From Aliisedimentitalea scapharcae (lineage in GTDB: Bacteria; Pseudomonadota; Alphaproteobacteria; Rhodobacterales; Rhodobacteraceae): a stretch of DNA of 64,000 nucleotides. The stretch lies in assembly GCF_045277565.1 (NCBI RefSeq), contig NZ_CP123584.1:2790001-2854000 (forward strand), in the 5' to 3' direction. The position numbers and the translations under genes are program-made. The notes beneath the pieces were generated by a model. That model had not been told where the DNA came from and searched no databases. It saw only the letters and a program-made list of their open reading frames with translations. Positions 42,232 through 51,205 of this stretch are shown here, piece by piece (the stretch's first letter is position 1; each line of letters opens with the position of its first letter).

Positions 42232-43485
42232 TCAATGCAGGTTATGTTGTGCACCGGTCCCCTCCTCATCCATCAGGTCATAGCCGGTCTCGAACCGGTC
42301 CAACTTGAATTTTGTGGCCGCGTCATGCGGCCGGTCCGTGGCGATCAGATGGGCAAAGCAATGGCCAGACGCCGGGGTCGCCTTGAACCCGCCATAACAC
42401 CAGCCGGCGTTCAGATAGAGCCCGTCGATATGCGTTTTGTCGATGATCGGTGAGCCGTCCGGCGTCATGTCCATGATCCCACCCCAACTGCGCAGCAAAC
42501 GCGCCTTGGCCACGGCCGGTACCATGGCAACACAGGTCTCCATCGTGTGCTCGACCATCGGCAAATTGCCCCGCGCCGCATAGGAGCTGTAGAAATCCAG
42601 GTAGGAACCGAACACCAACCCGCCCTTGTCCGACTGACTGATATACAGATGCCCTTCGGCAAAGGTGATCACATGGTCGATGATCGGTTTCAGCCCCTCA
42701 GACACAAACGCCTGCAACACATGGCTTTCGACAGGCAGGCGCATCCCCGCCATGGCCGCCACCTGACCGGATCGACCCGCCGCAGCCATGGCGACCTTTT
42801 TGGCCCGGATCGGCCCGCGTGAGGTCTGCACCCCGACGACTTTGCCGTTTTCAATGTCGATGCCGGTGACTTCGCAGTTCTGGATCAGGTCCACCCCACG
42901 TTGATCGGCACCACGGGCAAAACCCCAGGCCACCGCATCATGGCGCGCGGTGCCAGCCCGGCGCTGCAAAAGCGCACCCATGATCGGAAACCGGTTGTTG
43001 TCATAATTCAGGAACGGCACCATCTCCCGCAGCTGTTCGCGGCTGACCAGTTCAGCATCATCGCCTTGGTTGACGATGGCATTGCCGCGGCGCACCGCCC
43101 CGTCACGTTGGCCATCATTGTGATACAGGTTCAAAATCCCGCGCTGGGACATCATCGCGTTATAGTTCAGGTCCTGTTCCAACCCTTCCCACAGCTTCAG
43201 GGAATGGGAATAGAATTCGGAATTGCCCGGCAAAAAGTAGTTGGCCCGCACAATCGTGGTGTTGCGCCCGACGTTACCGCCCCCCAGATACCCTTTTTCC
43301 AGGACCGCGATGTTGGTCAGCCCGTGTTCCTTGGCCAGATAATATGCCGTGGCCAAACCATGGCCACCGCCACCGATGATCACTGCGTCGTATTCCGCCT
43401 TGGGCTGCGGATCACGCCAATGGGGTTTCCACCCCTTGTTGCCGGTCAACCCTTCTTTGAAAACACGCCAGCCTGAAAACCGCAT
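42232..43485 (-). CDS. soxB: Sarcosine oxidase beta subunit
   Basis: 417 residues from ATG 43485, with AAGGGGAGAG upstream. It is the flavoprotein subunit that carries the FAD that oxidises sarcosine and a covalent FMN. The FAD Rossmann motif is VIIGGGGHGLATAYYLAKEHG, followed by the GNVGRNTTIVRANY segment and the C-terminal FAD motif GLYLNAGWCYGGFKATPASG. It starts the soxBDAG operon for methylamine, glycine-betaine or creatine catabolism. The upstream 1.3 kb has no assigned gene. Confidence 0.96.
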   Translation of the reverse strand: MRFSGWRVFKEGLTGNKGWKPHWRDPQPKAEYDAVIIGGGGHGLATAYYLAKEHGLTNIAVLEKGYLGGGNVGRNTTIVRANYFLPGNSEFYSHSLKLWEGLEQDLNYNAMMSQRGILNLYHNDGQRDGAVRRGNAIVNQGDDAELVSREQLREMVPFLNYDNNRFPIMGALLQRRAGTARHDAVAWGFARGADQRGVDLIQNCEVTGIDIENGKVVGVQTSRGPIRAKKVAMAAAGRSGQVAAMAGMRLPVESHVLQAFVSEGLKPIIDHVITFAEGHLYISQSDKGGLVFGSYLDFYSSYAARGNLPMVEHTMETCVAMVPAVAKARLLRSWGGIMDMTPDGSPIIDKTHIDGLYLNAGWCYGGFKATPASGHCFAHLIATDRPHDAATKFKLDRFETGYDLMDEEGTGAQHNLH

Positions 43486-44812
43486 GATCACTCTCCCCTT
43501 CGAACCCGAACCCCCAAGAGCGCGCGACGCGCCCGGTTCGCCCTCAACCTGTTGTCCCCCACCCATACCGGTCAGAGCAAGTAGATTTCGACGTCGACGT
43601 CACACGAACTAACCACATATGTCTAGTGCTAATTCCGTCACAGCATGTCGCAAAATAATCATGGTGACAAATTTCGGGAAACAGACGGGCCGCTGTAGTC
43701 GGATCTGGAGCAAGTTGCACATCTGGATGGATGAGGAACTGCTGGATGGTTGGGCCGGCTTCGTCACCAACAGCAGAATCGGGGATGCGCCCAGGCGACC
43801 CGATGTATTGAACCAAATCCCGCCGCCTAAGAATGCACAGACCTGGAACCCGACAGACGACGGAACCTGTGCCCGCAATGGCTCGGTCAATGCGTTGCAA
43901 TATCCGGGCCGCAGCTGTGGCAACGTTGGGGCGGATGCCACCGCCACAGCCGCGTTGAACCGAAGATGCACTGTCTGAAACTCCTTGGCCAATCAAGGAT
44001 GGCCAGGGGGTTTGAAAAGAAGGTCGCGGAAATCCAGATCCGCATCGCAGTCCTGAACCGCAGGTACGGATTTTGATATACCCATCACTGAGCCCGAAGG
44101 CTAAATCCGTCTGGGTTATGGGAGAGACCGAACATCACCCGAAGTGCGCAGCAAAGCCCCCGCAGCTGAACCACAAAGATCCCGCCCAAATGGTCCGTGC
44201 AAAACGCGCCCTGTGTTGCAATGGTCCCGCAGCGGGACCGGAGCCGTGGCAGCCTTGGGCATCTCCGACCTGTCGCGCCAAGAGACAATCCCGCAGGAGG
44301 CATTCAAGATGATGGAGCGACCGGTGGACCCGCGAGTTTTGGGAACCACGCGCGCATTATGGGCGGTTGGCAGCAGTGGGTAAGCGATCTGTGGATGATC
44401 TTTTAACCAGGAAAAAGATCGGGCTTGTCAGGTGGTCTTCAGGCCGAAACACCCCAGGCCGATCGCCTCCTTTTGTGGGACACTTTTCCTTTGTCCCAGC
44501 AGCGCTTGCGCGCCAGATGGCAGATTTGAGGATCACAGTGGCTGCGCGCGCCCGATCACGAAACTCTTAACTACGAAACTCTGTCAGCCACCTTTTCAAG
44601 GATCTGCAAAGAACATGGCAGAAACCCGACGAGAAAAGGCTATCCCGAAATGTGGCAGCATTGGCCGCGGCCAATCGGACGGGCCTAATCAGGATACCAT
44701 GAGCACCATTGCCCAAGCCGCAGGGGCGGGCTCGTAAGAAGGTTTCAGTTTGGAAATCGAAACCGGCGCACCAGAAATCCTGCGCGCCGGTTTCCTATCG
44801 TTGTTTTCAGGC
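43486..44812. other. Gene-poor region between soxB and gdhA
   Basis: 1.3 kb without a gene I can support. Frames of 119-150 codons at about 43544-43996 lie on both strands over the same DNA and none shows family features; one minus-strand frame has AAGGAG 9 nt before a GTG near 43975. Short inverted repeats are at 44397-44420 (GATCTTTT/AAAAGATC) and about 44475-44497 (TGGGAC/GTCCCA). The gdhA terminator is at the right end. It may be decayed genes, small RNAs or regulatory DNA for soxB. Confidence 0.45.
44759..44794 (-). terminator. Terminator hairpin of gdhA
   Basis: GAAACCGGCGC (44759-44769) pairs with GCGCCGGTTTC (44784-44794), an 11 bp stem 19 bp after the gdhA stop. On the minus strand the stem ends in TTTC and is followed by GATTTCC, so the T-run is short. 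Confidence 0.72.
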
Positions 44813-46243
44813 TTACAGCCCTTTGGCCCGGTAGCTCTTGGCCACCTTGTCGATGGACACCAGATAGGCGGCGGTGCGCAGGTCGGTGACATCGGCCCGG
44901 CTGTGCCAGACCTCGCGCATCGATTGATAGGCGATCCGCATCGTATCATCGAGCCCGGAGCGCACCAGCTCCAGCTCTCCTGCGCCGCGAAGGTATTTCT
45001 GTTTGAAATCCGGCGAAGGGGACCAAGCCTTGCCCATGGCATCGCTCAGGCTCTCCAGTTGATCCACCACCAACTGATGACGCGCCTCTTCCTGGCGGCG
45101 CTGCATCCGGCCAAAGCGGATATGGCTGAGGTTCTTGACCCATTCGAAATAGGACACCGTCACACCGCCGGCATTGGCGTACATGTCCGGAATGATCACA
45201 GTGCCTTTCTGGCGCAGGATATCATCCGCCCCTGCAGTCACCGGGCCATTTGCTGCTTCGATAATCAGGGGGGCCTTGATCCGGTCCGCGTTGGACAGAT
45301 TGATCACCCCTTCCAGAGCCGCCGGAATCAGAATGTCGCATTCTTCCTCCAAAACGGCCGCGCCTTCGGCGGAATGGGTCGCATCCGGGAATCCTGAGAC
45401 CCCGCCATGTTTGACGATCCAGTTGCGCACCCCTTCGACGTCCAGCCCATCGGGATTAAACAACGCACCATCGCGTTCGATAATGCCGGTCACCCTGCAC
45501 CCATCTTCTTCGCTCAGGAATTTGGCGGCGTGATACCCCACATTGCCCAACCCCTGAACAATGACCCGCTTGCCATCCAGCGTGCCGGTCAGTCCGGCCT
45601 TTTCCATGTCGCGCGCGTCACGAAAGAACTCATGTAGGGCGTATTGCACCCCGCGCCCTGTCGCTTCGGTCCGGCCCTGGATCCCGCCGGCATTGATCGG
45701 CTTGCCCGTGACACAGGCGCGCCCGTTGATGTCCGTCGTGTTCATGCGCATGTATTGATCCGAGATCCACGCCATTTCCCGTTCCCCTGTCCCCATGTCG
45801 GGTGCAGGCACGTTTTGCGAGGGATGGATGAGATCCCGTTTGATCAGCTCATAGGCAAACCGGCGGGTGATCTGTTCCAGTTCATGTTCATCATATTGGC
45901 GCGGATCAATGCACAATCCGCCTTTGGACCCGCCAAAGGGTGCCTCGACCAGGGAACATTTATAGGTCATCAGCGCCGCCAGCGCTTCGACCTCGTCCTG
46001 GTTGACGGAGGGGGCGAAACGAATTCCGCCCTTGACCGGTTCCATATGTTCCGAATGCACGGATCGATACCCGGTAAACGTCTGGATCTGCCCCCGCAGG
46101 CGCACCCCGAACCGCACGGTATAGGTCGCATTACAAACCCGGATTTTCTCTTCCAAACCTGGTGGCAAATCCATCAGGGCAACCGCCCGATTGAACATCA
46201 AATCCACGCTCTCGCGGAAACTCGGTTCGTTGGCTCGCTGCAT
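44813..46243 (-). CDS. gdhA: Glu/Leu/Phe/Val-family dehydrogenase (glutamate dehydrogenase)
   Basis: 476 residues. It interconverts glutamate and 2-oxoglutarate plus ammonia. The active-site block is GGIRFAPSVNQDEVEALAALMTYKCSLVEAPFGGSKGGLCIDP with the catalytic Lys. NVPAPDMGTGEREMAWI, GKPINAGGIQGRTEATGRGV and the Rossmann motif VQGLGNVGYHAAKFL follow. It is longer than 420-residue bacterial enzymes because of a C-terminal helical extension typical of this alphaproteobacterial subgroup. NAD or NADP preference cannot be decided by eye. It is a single gene with its own terminator. Confidence 0.95.
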   Translation of the reverse strand: MQRANEPSFRESVDLMFNRAVALMDLPPGLEEKIRVCNATYTVRFGVRLRGQIQTFTGYRSVHSEHMEPVKGGIRFAPSVNQDEVEALAALMTYKCSLVEAPFGGSKGGLCIDPRQYDEHELEQITRRFAYELIKRDLIHPSQNVPAPDMGTGEREMAWISDQYMRMNTTDINGRACVTGKPINAGGIQGRTEATGRGVQYALHEFFRDARDMEKAGLTGTLDGKRVIVQGLGNVGYHAAKFLSEEDGCRVTGIIERDGALFNPDGLDVEGVRNWIVKHGGVSGFPDATHSAEGAAVLEEECDILIPAALEGVINLSNADRIKAPLIIEAANGPVTAGADDILRQKGTVIIPDMYANAGGVTVSYFEWVKNLSHIRFGRMQRRQEEARHQLVVDQLESLSDAMGKAWSPSPDFKQKYLRGAGELELVRSGLDDTMRIAYQSMREVWHSRADVTDLRTAAYLVSIDKVAKSYRAKGL

Positions 46244-46642
46244 TCGGCAATTCTCCGTTGTTGAGGGGCAGGTCTCTTCTCAGAATGATTTTGTTCGACT
46301 CGGACCTTGTTCAGAATGTCTGTCCTACTATGACAACTTTCTTAAGAAGTGCGACCAATTTAGGCATTCCAAAAACTGAAAGTAAGACTTTGGACGCTCC
46401 CAAGACGCTGAATACCAGCGATTCGACCCTTCTGTCCCCGAACCGGAAACAGCAGACTGTCGATGTGCGGAATGTAAATTAAACACCCGGTAATTCACCA
46501 CATTTCGCACAGATTTTGCCCAAATTCGGCCATGTTCCACAGGCAAAAAGTCGGAGACTAAGTGTATCTATTGCTTGCTTGCCCGATGCGGGTGGAAGAG
46601 GTCCCGATGTGTGTCCGTTACCTATTTGAAAAGGGGAATTCT
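46244..46642. promoter_or_regulatory. AT-richer divergent intergenic region upstream of gdhA and the TadG-like operon
   Basis: About 400 bp, less GC-rich than its surroundings, with no supported gene. It must hold promoters for gdhA (minus) and the TadG-like operon (plus). If the TadG-like protein starts at ATG 46607, the region is 36 bp shorter. I see no strong repeat. Confidence 0.4.
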
Positions 46643-48337
46643 GTGCGTCCACGCACCAGATTTCTCAACAAAATATCGGCTCACGGCAAACGCTTTGCGC
46701 GTGAAGAAGACGGAACTCTGCTGATTTTCGGCGTCTATGTGTTCCTGATGATTCTCATGATGGGCGGCATCGGAATTGACATGATGCGGTTCGAACGTGA
46801 CCGCACCAATCTGCAATATACGCTGGACCGCGCGGTGTTGGCCGCGGCGGACCTTGATCAGACATTGGACCCGACCGATGTGGTCAACGACTATTTTGCC
46901 AAGGCGGGTTTGTCCGAATACCTATCTGGCGTGACCGTCTCAGAAGGTTTGGGATTCCGGAATGTGAACGCCACCGCCTCGGCCGACATCAAAACCCAGT
47001 TCATGCATATGGCCGGCGTCGATACGCTGTCTGCTCCTGCAACCAGCACAGCCGAAGAAAGCATCGGCAGCGTCGAAATCTCCCTGGTACTGGATGTGTC
47101 CGGGTCGATGAATTCGAACAGCCGTCTGACCAACCTCAAAAGCGCAGCGCGGGATTTCGTTGATCAGATGGTCGACAACACCGAAGACGGCAAGCTGTCG
47201 ATGTCCATTGTTCCCTATGCCACCCAGGTGTCTTTGCCCGCAGAGTTCCTGGACCGGTTCAACGTCACCACCGAACACAGCTATTCCCATTGCGTGAATT
47301 TTGACGCTGTCGATTTCGACACCACCGAAATTGACGACAGCGTTGCGTTGGAACGCACCATGCATTTCGATATCTGGACACGTGGCAATTACAGCAGCCA
47401 CGACCGGCGCCCCTATGGCGGCACAGTGAGTTACCCGATCTGCGAAGACTCCGGTGCCCGAGAGGCGTTGATCATGCAAAAGGATCGAAACGAGCTCAAG
47501 AATTACATCACAAACCTGTCGGCGCGTGGCAATACGTCCATCGACCTGGGGATGAAGTGGGGCACTGCCCTGCTGGATCCCAGTGTGCGCAGCGCCACCA
47601 ATGCGATGATCGGTGACGGCCTTGTCCCCTCTGATTTTGCCGCCCGTCCCAGCGCCTTTAACGACTCGGATACGCTGAAGATCATCGTGTTGATGACAGA
47701 TGGGCAGAATACGTCGCAATACTATGTGGATGACGATTATCGCACGGGCGGTTCCACAGTCTGGTGGAATGAAACAGCCCAAAGATATTCCGTCAGAAAC
47801 CCGGCAAACGGTTTGTACTACTGGAAAAACGCAACGGACAGAGGCGACTCCGGAGATCTGGAAGCCGTTTCAAATTGGCAAGACCATCCGTATGGTAACG
47901 GCACATATACCAAATGTACTAGCTATCATTATTACTATGGATGCTATGACACCGAAGACGACCAACCCGAAAGCGGTTCATCGTATGAGTTGAGTTTTGC
48001 CGAACTCTGGGCCCGTACACCGGTCCAATTTGTCTGGAAAAGTATCATGGATCCGTGGATGGGCTATTATGACGCCCGCGACGAATGGTATTACGATGTG
48101 CGCCGCTATGTGAATTCCAGCACCAAGAATTCCCGCACCAAAGACATCTGTGATACGGCCAAGGACGCTGGGGCGATCGTGTTCACCATCGGTTTCGAAG
48201 CCCCCTATTCCGGCCAGGCCGTGCTGGCAGATTGTGCCAGCTCGGACGCCCATTACTTTGATGTGGACGGGTTGGAGATCTCCGAGGCCTTTTCGTCGAT
48301 CGCATCGTCAATCCGCAAGTTGAGGTTGACCCAATGA
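46643..48337 (+). CDS. TadG-like pilus assembly protein with von Willebrand A domain
   Basis: 564 residues from GTG 46643, with AAGGGGAA 5 nt upstream; ATG 46607 with GAAGAGG is the alternative. It has the N-terminal Tad motif REEDGTLLIFGVYVFLMILM, a single membrane helix, then a periplasmic VWA domain with the MIDAS motif DVSGSMNSNS, a TSID threonine and MTDGQN. Between MTDGQNTSQYY and the last strand VFTIGFEAP is an insert of about 130 residues, rich in Tyr, Trp, Asp and Asn (HYYYGCYDTEDD; YYDVRRYV), with Cys. It overlaps the next gene by ATGA. It is probably a Flp-pilus or surface-adhesion protein. Confidence 0.86.
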   Translation: MRPRTRFLNKISAHGKRFAREEDGTLLIFGVYVFLMILMMGGIGIDMMRFERDRTNLQYTLDRAVLAAADLDQTLDPTDVVNDYFAKAGLSEYLSGVTVSEGLGFRNVNATASADIKTQFMHMAGVDTLSAPATSTAEESIGSVEISLVLDVSGSMNSNSRLTNLKSAARDFVDQMVDNTEDGKLSMSIVPYATQVSLPAEFLDRFNVTTEHSYSHCVNFDAVDFDTTEIDDSVALERTMHFDIWTRGNYSSHDRRPYGGTVSYPICEDSGAREALIMQKDRNELKNYITNLSARGNTSIDLGMKWGTALLDPSVRSATNAMIGDGLVPSDFAARPSAFNDSDTLKIIVLMTDGQNTSQYYVDDDYRTGGSTVWWNETAQRYSVRNPANGLYYWKNATDRGDSGDLEAVSNWQDHPYGNGTYTKCTSYHYYYGCYDTEDDQPESGSSYELSFAELWARTPVQFVWKSIMDPWMGYYDARDEWYYDVRRYVNSSTKNSRTKDICDTAKDAGAIVFTIGFEAPYSGQAVLADCASSDAHYFDVDGLEISEAFSSIASSIRKLRLTQ

Positions 48338-48882
48338 GTATTGGTAAAAAGTTGCTGTCACGCCTCCCGCTCGGGCGGTTCGCCCGCGCCGAAGATGGCT
48401 CGGCTACCGTTGAATTTGCGATCACGTTTCCGGCGATGCTGTTTTTCCTGCTGTCGGGTGTGGAACTGGGGTTTGTCACCTTGCACCACGCCAGCCTTGA
48501 ACGGGCGCTGGACATGACGGTGCGGGACATTCGCCTGGGCACCGGGTCAGCCCCCCAGCACGATGAGATCAAGGATCTGATCTGTGTTCGGGCCGGGTTC
48601 ATCGAAAACTGTAGTGCGAACCTGAAGCTGGAAATGGTGTCGATGGATCCGTTCAACTGGACCGGGTTGGACACGGACGCCGATTGTACCGATGCATCCG
48701 AAGAAGTGGCTCCGGTGCGCAGTTTCGTCAACGGCCAGTCAAATGAACTGATGATTTTGCGCGCCTGCGCCAAAATTGATCCAATTTTCCCGACAACGGG
48801 TTTGGGTCAGAACATGGTCAAGGACGCCGCCGGGCAATACGCTCTGGTGTCGACCTCGGCCTTTGTTCAGGAACCGAGGTGA
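48334..48882 (+). CDS. TadE-family minor pilin-like protein
   Basis: 182 residues. Typical TadE head: FARAEDGSATVEFAITFPAMLFFLLSGVELGF, that is a prepilin-like Glu-containing hydrophobic segment after a charged leader. Then a periplasmic domain with four Cys (LICVRAG, ENCSAN, ADCTDA, RACAK), likely two disulfides. It overlaps the TadG-like gene by ATGA and precedes a second TadE/G-like gene by 4 bp, so the three are co-translated. No TadA/B/C or Flp genes are in the window. Confidence 0.86.
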   Translation: MSIGKKLLSRLPLGRFARAEDGSATVEFAITFPAMLFFLLSGVELGFVTLHHASLERALDMTVRDIRLGTGSAPQHDEIKDLICVRAGFIENCSANLKLEMVSMDPFNWTGLDTDADCTDASEEVAPVRSFVNGQSNELMILRACAKIDPIFPTTGLGQNMVKDAAGQYALVSTSAFVQEPR

Positions 48883-48886
48883 TCTG

Positions 48887-49483
48887 ATGTTGAAACGGCT
48901 CCTACAACGGCTCAGGGATTTTGCCCAACGCACCGACGGGAATGTGTCCGTGGAGTTCGTCCTGGCCATGCCCATGGTGTTCTGGTCCTTTATGGCCGTC
49001 TATGTCTTTTTTGACGGATACCGCCAGAGCACGGTGAATCTGAAATCCGCCTATACGATCAGCGATTTGCTGTCGCGTGAAACCAATGCGGTGGATGACG
49101 ATTACATCGACAGCATGTATTCGCTGCTGCAGGTTCTGACACGGTCGCGTTCCGTGAGCAGGCTTCGCGTGACCGTCGTCCGCTGGGACGAAGATGACGC
49201 GCGCTACTATGTCGATTGGTCCGAAGCGCGTGGCTATGAAACCGTTCTGACCAATGCCACAATCAGCGGCTTTGAAGACGATCTGCCAATCATGCCAGAC
49301 AACGAACGGGTCATTCTGGTCGAAACCCGCAATGTCTTTGTGCCATTGTTCAATGTCGGCATGGAAGACAAGAACCTGGATAACTTTGTCTTTTCACGCC
49401 CCAGATTTGCCCCCAAGCTGGACTTTGACGGACCATTGTCAGGCGGCGATGACCACGATGATTTGACCGGCGGGGACGTTTGA
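48887..49483 (+). CDS. TadE/TadG-family protein
   Basis: 198 residues from ATG 48887, with GAGG 7 nt upstream. Head: FAQRTDGNVSVEFVLAMPMVFWSFMAVYVFFDGY, the TadE-type Glu-bearing membrane segment. The periplasmic part has no Cys and ends in an acidic, His-bearing tail (GGDDHDDLTGGDV). It closes the TadG/E/E operon and is followed by a terminator. Probably a minor pilin or anchor working with the VWA protein. Confidence 0.84.
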   Translation: MLKRLLQRLRDFAQRTDGNVSVEFVLAMPMVFWSFMAVYVFFDGYRQSTVNLKSAYTISDLLSRETNAVDDDYIDSMYSLLQVLTRSRSVSRLRVTVVRWDEDDARYYVDWSEARGYETVLTNATISGFEDDLPIMPDNERVILVETRNVFVPLFNVGMEDKNLDNFVFSRPRFAPKLDFDGPLSGGDDHDDLTGGDV

Positions 49484-49506
49484 CGTCACCCGAAACCGAT
49501 ACGACG

Positions 49507-49540
49507 GCGGGTCACCTTGGCAGTGGCCCGTTTTCTTTTT
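49507..49540 (+). terminator. Intrinsic terminator of the TadG/TadE operon
   Basis: CGGGTCAC-CTTGGCA-GTGGCCCG is followed by TTTTCTTTTT. It overlaps the last codons of the convergent gene at 49512-50000. Confidence 0.78.
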
Positions 49541-50000
49541 GATACAGTATCGCCGCGAGAATTTCGGCCATGGCCTTGCCCTGGGCACCCGGCGTCACCC
49601 CACCGACGCCGATCCGTCGCCCCATACGCCACCACAACCCGGGTTGCCAGACACGACCGTTCGATGATCGGGTCCGCACCAAAAACCCATGCGATGGTTT
49701 GAACGCAAAGAACCCGCGATCAATCCCGTCGATATCCTCAATCTCGGCAATCAGGGTTCCGTCCGAGCAGCGCAATTGCGTGTGCGTCAGCTCGATGGAA
49801 TGTTCCGTCGCCTGCCACATCCGGACCGCGCTCCACAGCGCACCAACCCCGACCACCAGCAGAAACACCAGCCATTCGGGTTCAGGCGGCGAGGAAAGCG
49901 CCACATAAAGCACGGCGCTGCCCACCGACCCCAGCATCCCGACCCCCATGATCCGGCGCGGCGCAGATGCTTTCATTGTTGCCAGTATTTCGTCCGACAT
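49512..50000 (-). CDS. Two-helix membrane protein of unknown function
   Basis: 162 residues from ATG 50000, with CAGGGGAC upstream. Two adjacent helices are predicted at about 19-37 (GVGMLGSVGSAVLYVALSS) and 43-63 (EWLVFLLVVGVGALWSAVRMW), then a cytoplasmic domain of about 95 residues (LRCSDGTLIAEIEDIDGIDRGFFAFKPSHGFLVRTRS...GRVWQPGLWWRMGRRIGVGG) with a PH-like beta pattern. This layout is common in alphaproteobacteria without known function. It is convergent with the TadG/E operon. Confidence 0.78.
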   Translation of the reverse strand: MSDEILATMKASAPRRIMGVGMLGSVGSAVLYVALSSPPEPEWLVFLLVVGVGALWSAVRMWQATEHSIELTHTQLRCSDGTLIAEIEDIDGIDRGFFAFKPSHGFLVRTRSSNGRVWQPGLWWRMGRRIGVGGVTPGAQGKAMAEILAAILYQKENGPLPR

Positions 50001-50126
50001 GTCCCTGCTCCCGGTCATATTCTGTTGTCACATACCGGGGCCATACCGCGAAACCGCCGGGACGAACAGCCCCGGCGCAGGATCCATTGGGGCAGTCCCG
50101 CAGGAATGCCCGACAGACGCGGGTGC

Positions 50127-51095
50127 CTATTCGGCCGCCGCACGCCGGATCTTGACCTCGTATCCCGGCTCTTCTGGTTCATCGTCAATCAGTTCCGTCG
50201 GAAACCCCGGCGCGGTAATCGACAGGCCCGTGGCCTCCTCCAGCCGTTCGATCATCCGATCGGATTGGGCGCGCTCGCCATAGCGACGTTGGCCGTCCTT
50301 CATCATCTCGATCATCACCGGAGACAATTCCAGCGGTACGTTGTTGCGATCCGCCAGGGTCTGGAACAGGCCAATGTCCTTCATCACCAGATCCATGGTG
50401 AAATTCACATCCCGCGATCCGGACAGGATCAGCTGGCTTTCGGTCTCATGCGCGAATGAATTCCCTGACGACATGGCAATCGCTTCGTAGGTCATTCCCA
50501 GATCCATGCCGCAGGCCTTCATTACCGTCAGCGCCTCGCAGACCGACAACAGGTTAATATTGGCCAGATAGTTGGTCATCACCTTGAGAATGCTGGAATT
50601 CCCAATCTCACCCACATGCAGAATCCGGCGACCCATCTTGGTCAGCAGCGGCAGGATCCGGTCAAAGGTTTCGCGTTCGCACCCGGCATAGATCGAGATA
50701 TTTCCTGTATCTGCTCGGTGGCATCCCCCTGACACCGGACAGTCCACCGGATGACCGCCCCGTTCAGTGACCAACGCACCAAGACGTTTGACCTCGGCCA
50801 CATCCGTGGTCGACATCTCCATCCAGATTTTGCCCGCCGTGACTTCCGGCAGCATCTCCTGCACCACTGCATCCGACGCCGCAGGCGACGGCAGGCATGT
50901 GATGACCGCATCACAGTCGCGCATCATCTGTGCCGGGCTTCCTCCGGCCTTGGCCCCCCGATCAACAAAGCTCTGCACCAGGTCCGCATCCAAATCGTGG
51001 ACACATAGATCCACGCCATTGCGCAACAGCGATCCAGAGAGCTTGCCGCCTACATTGCCCAGGCCGATGAAGCCAACTTTCAGATCGGTACCCAT
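50127..51095 (-). CDS. 3-hydroxyisobutyrate/6-phosphogluconate dehydrogenase-family NAD(P)-dependent oxidoreductase
   Basis: 322 residues. Rossmann motif VGFIGLGNVGGKLSGSLLRNG, the substrate signature DCPVSGG and the catalytic Lys region ILKVMTNYLANINLLSVCEAL are those of beta-hydroxyacid dehydrogenases. Normal length plus a C-terminal tail of about 30 residues. The substrate is not clear from sequence. It is divergent from a LysR regulator (110 bp gap), which probably controls it. Confidence 0.9.
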   Translation of the reverse strand: MGTDLKVGFIGLGNVGGKLSGSLLRNGVDLCVHDLDADLVQSFVDRGAKAGGSPAQMMRDCDAVITCLPSPAASDAVVQEMLPEVTAGKIWMEMSTTDVAEVKRLGALVTERGGHPVDCPVSGGCHRADTGNISIYAGCERETFDRILPLLTKMGRRILHVGEIGNSSILKVMTNYLANINLLSVCEALTVMKACGMDLGMTYEAIAMSSGNSFAHETESQLILSGSRDVNFTMDLVMKDIGLFQTLADRNNVPLELSPVMIEMMKDGQRRYGERAQSDRMIERLEEATGLSITAPGFPTELIDDEPEEPGYEVKIRRAAAE

Positions 51096-51205
51096 CGCGT
51101 TCTCCTCATATCCGCGGGATTTCTTTATTACACCGGGCTAACTTGACCTTCGTTAAAAGAAAAACGAATAATAAAGCGATCTGACCCCTAAATTATTTGT
51201 GACAT

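Noticed and set aside
43544..43996. Candidate proteins of 119-150 residues on both strands
   Set aside because: Mutually overlapping, weak or absent starts and no family signal; reported only as a gene-poor region.
44280..44400. tRNA-like or attachment-site-like string near 44310
   Set aside because: No cloverleaf can be formed and no matching repeat was seen.
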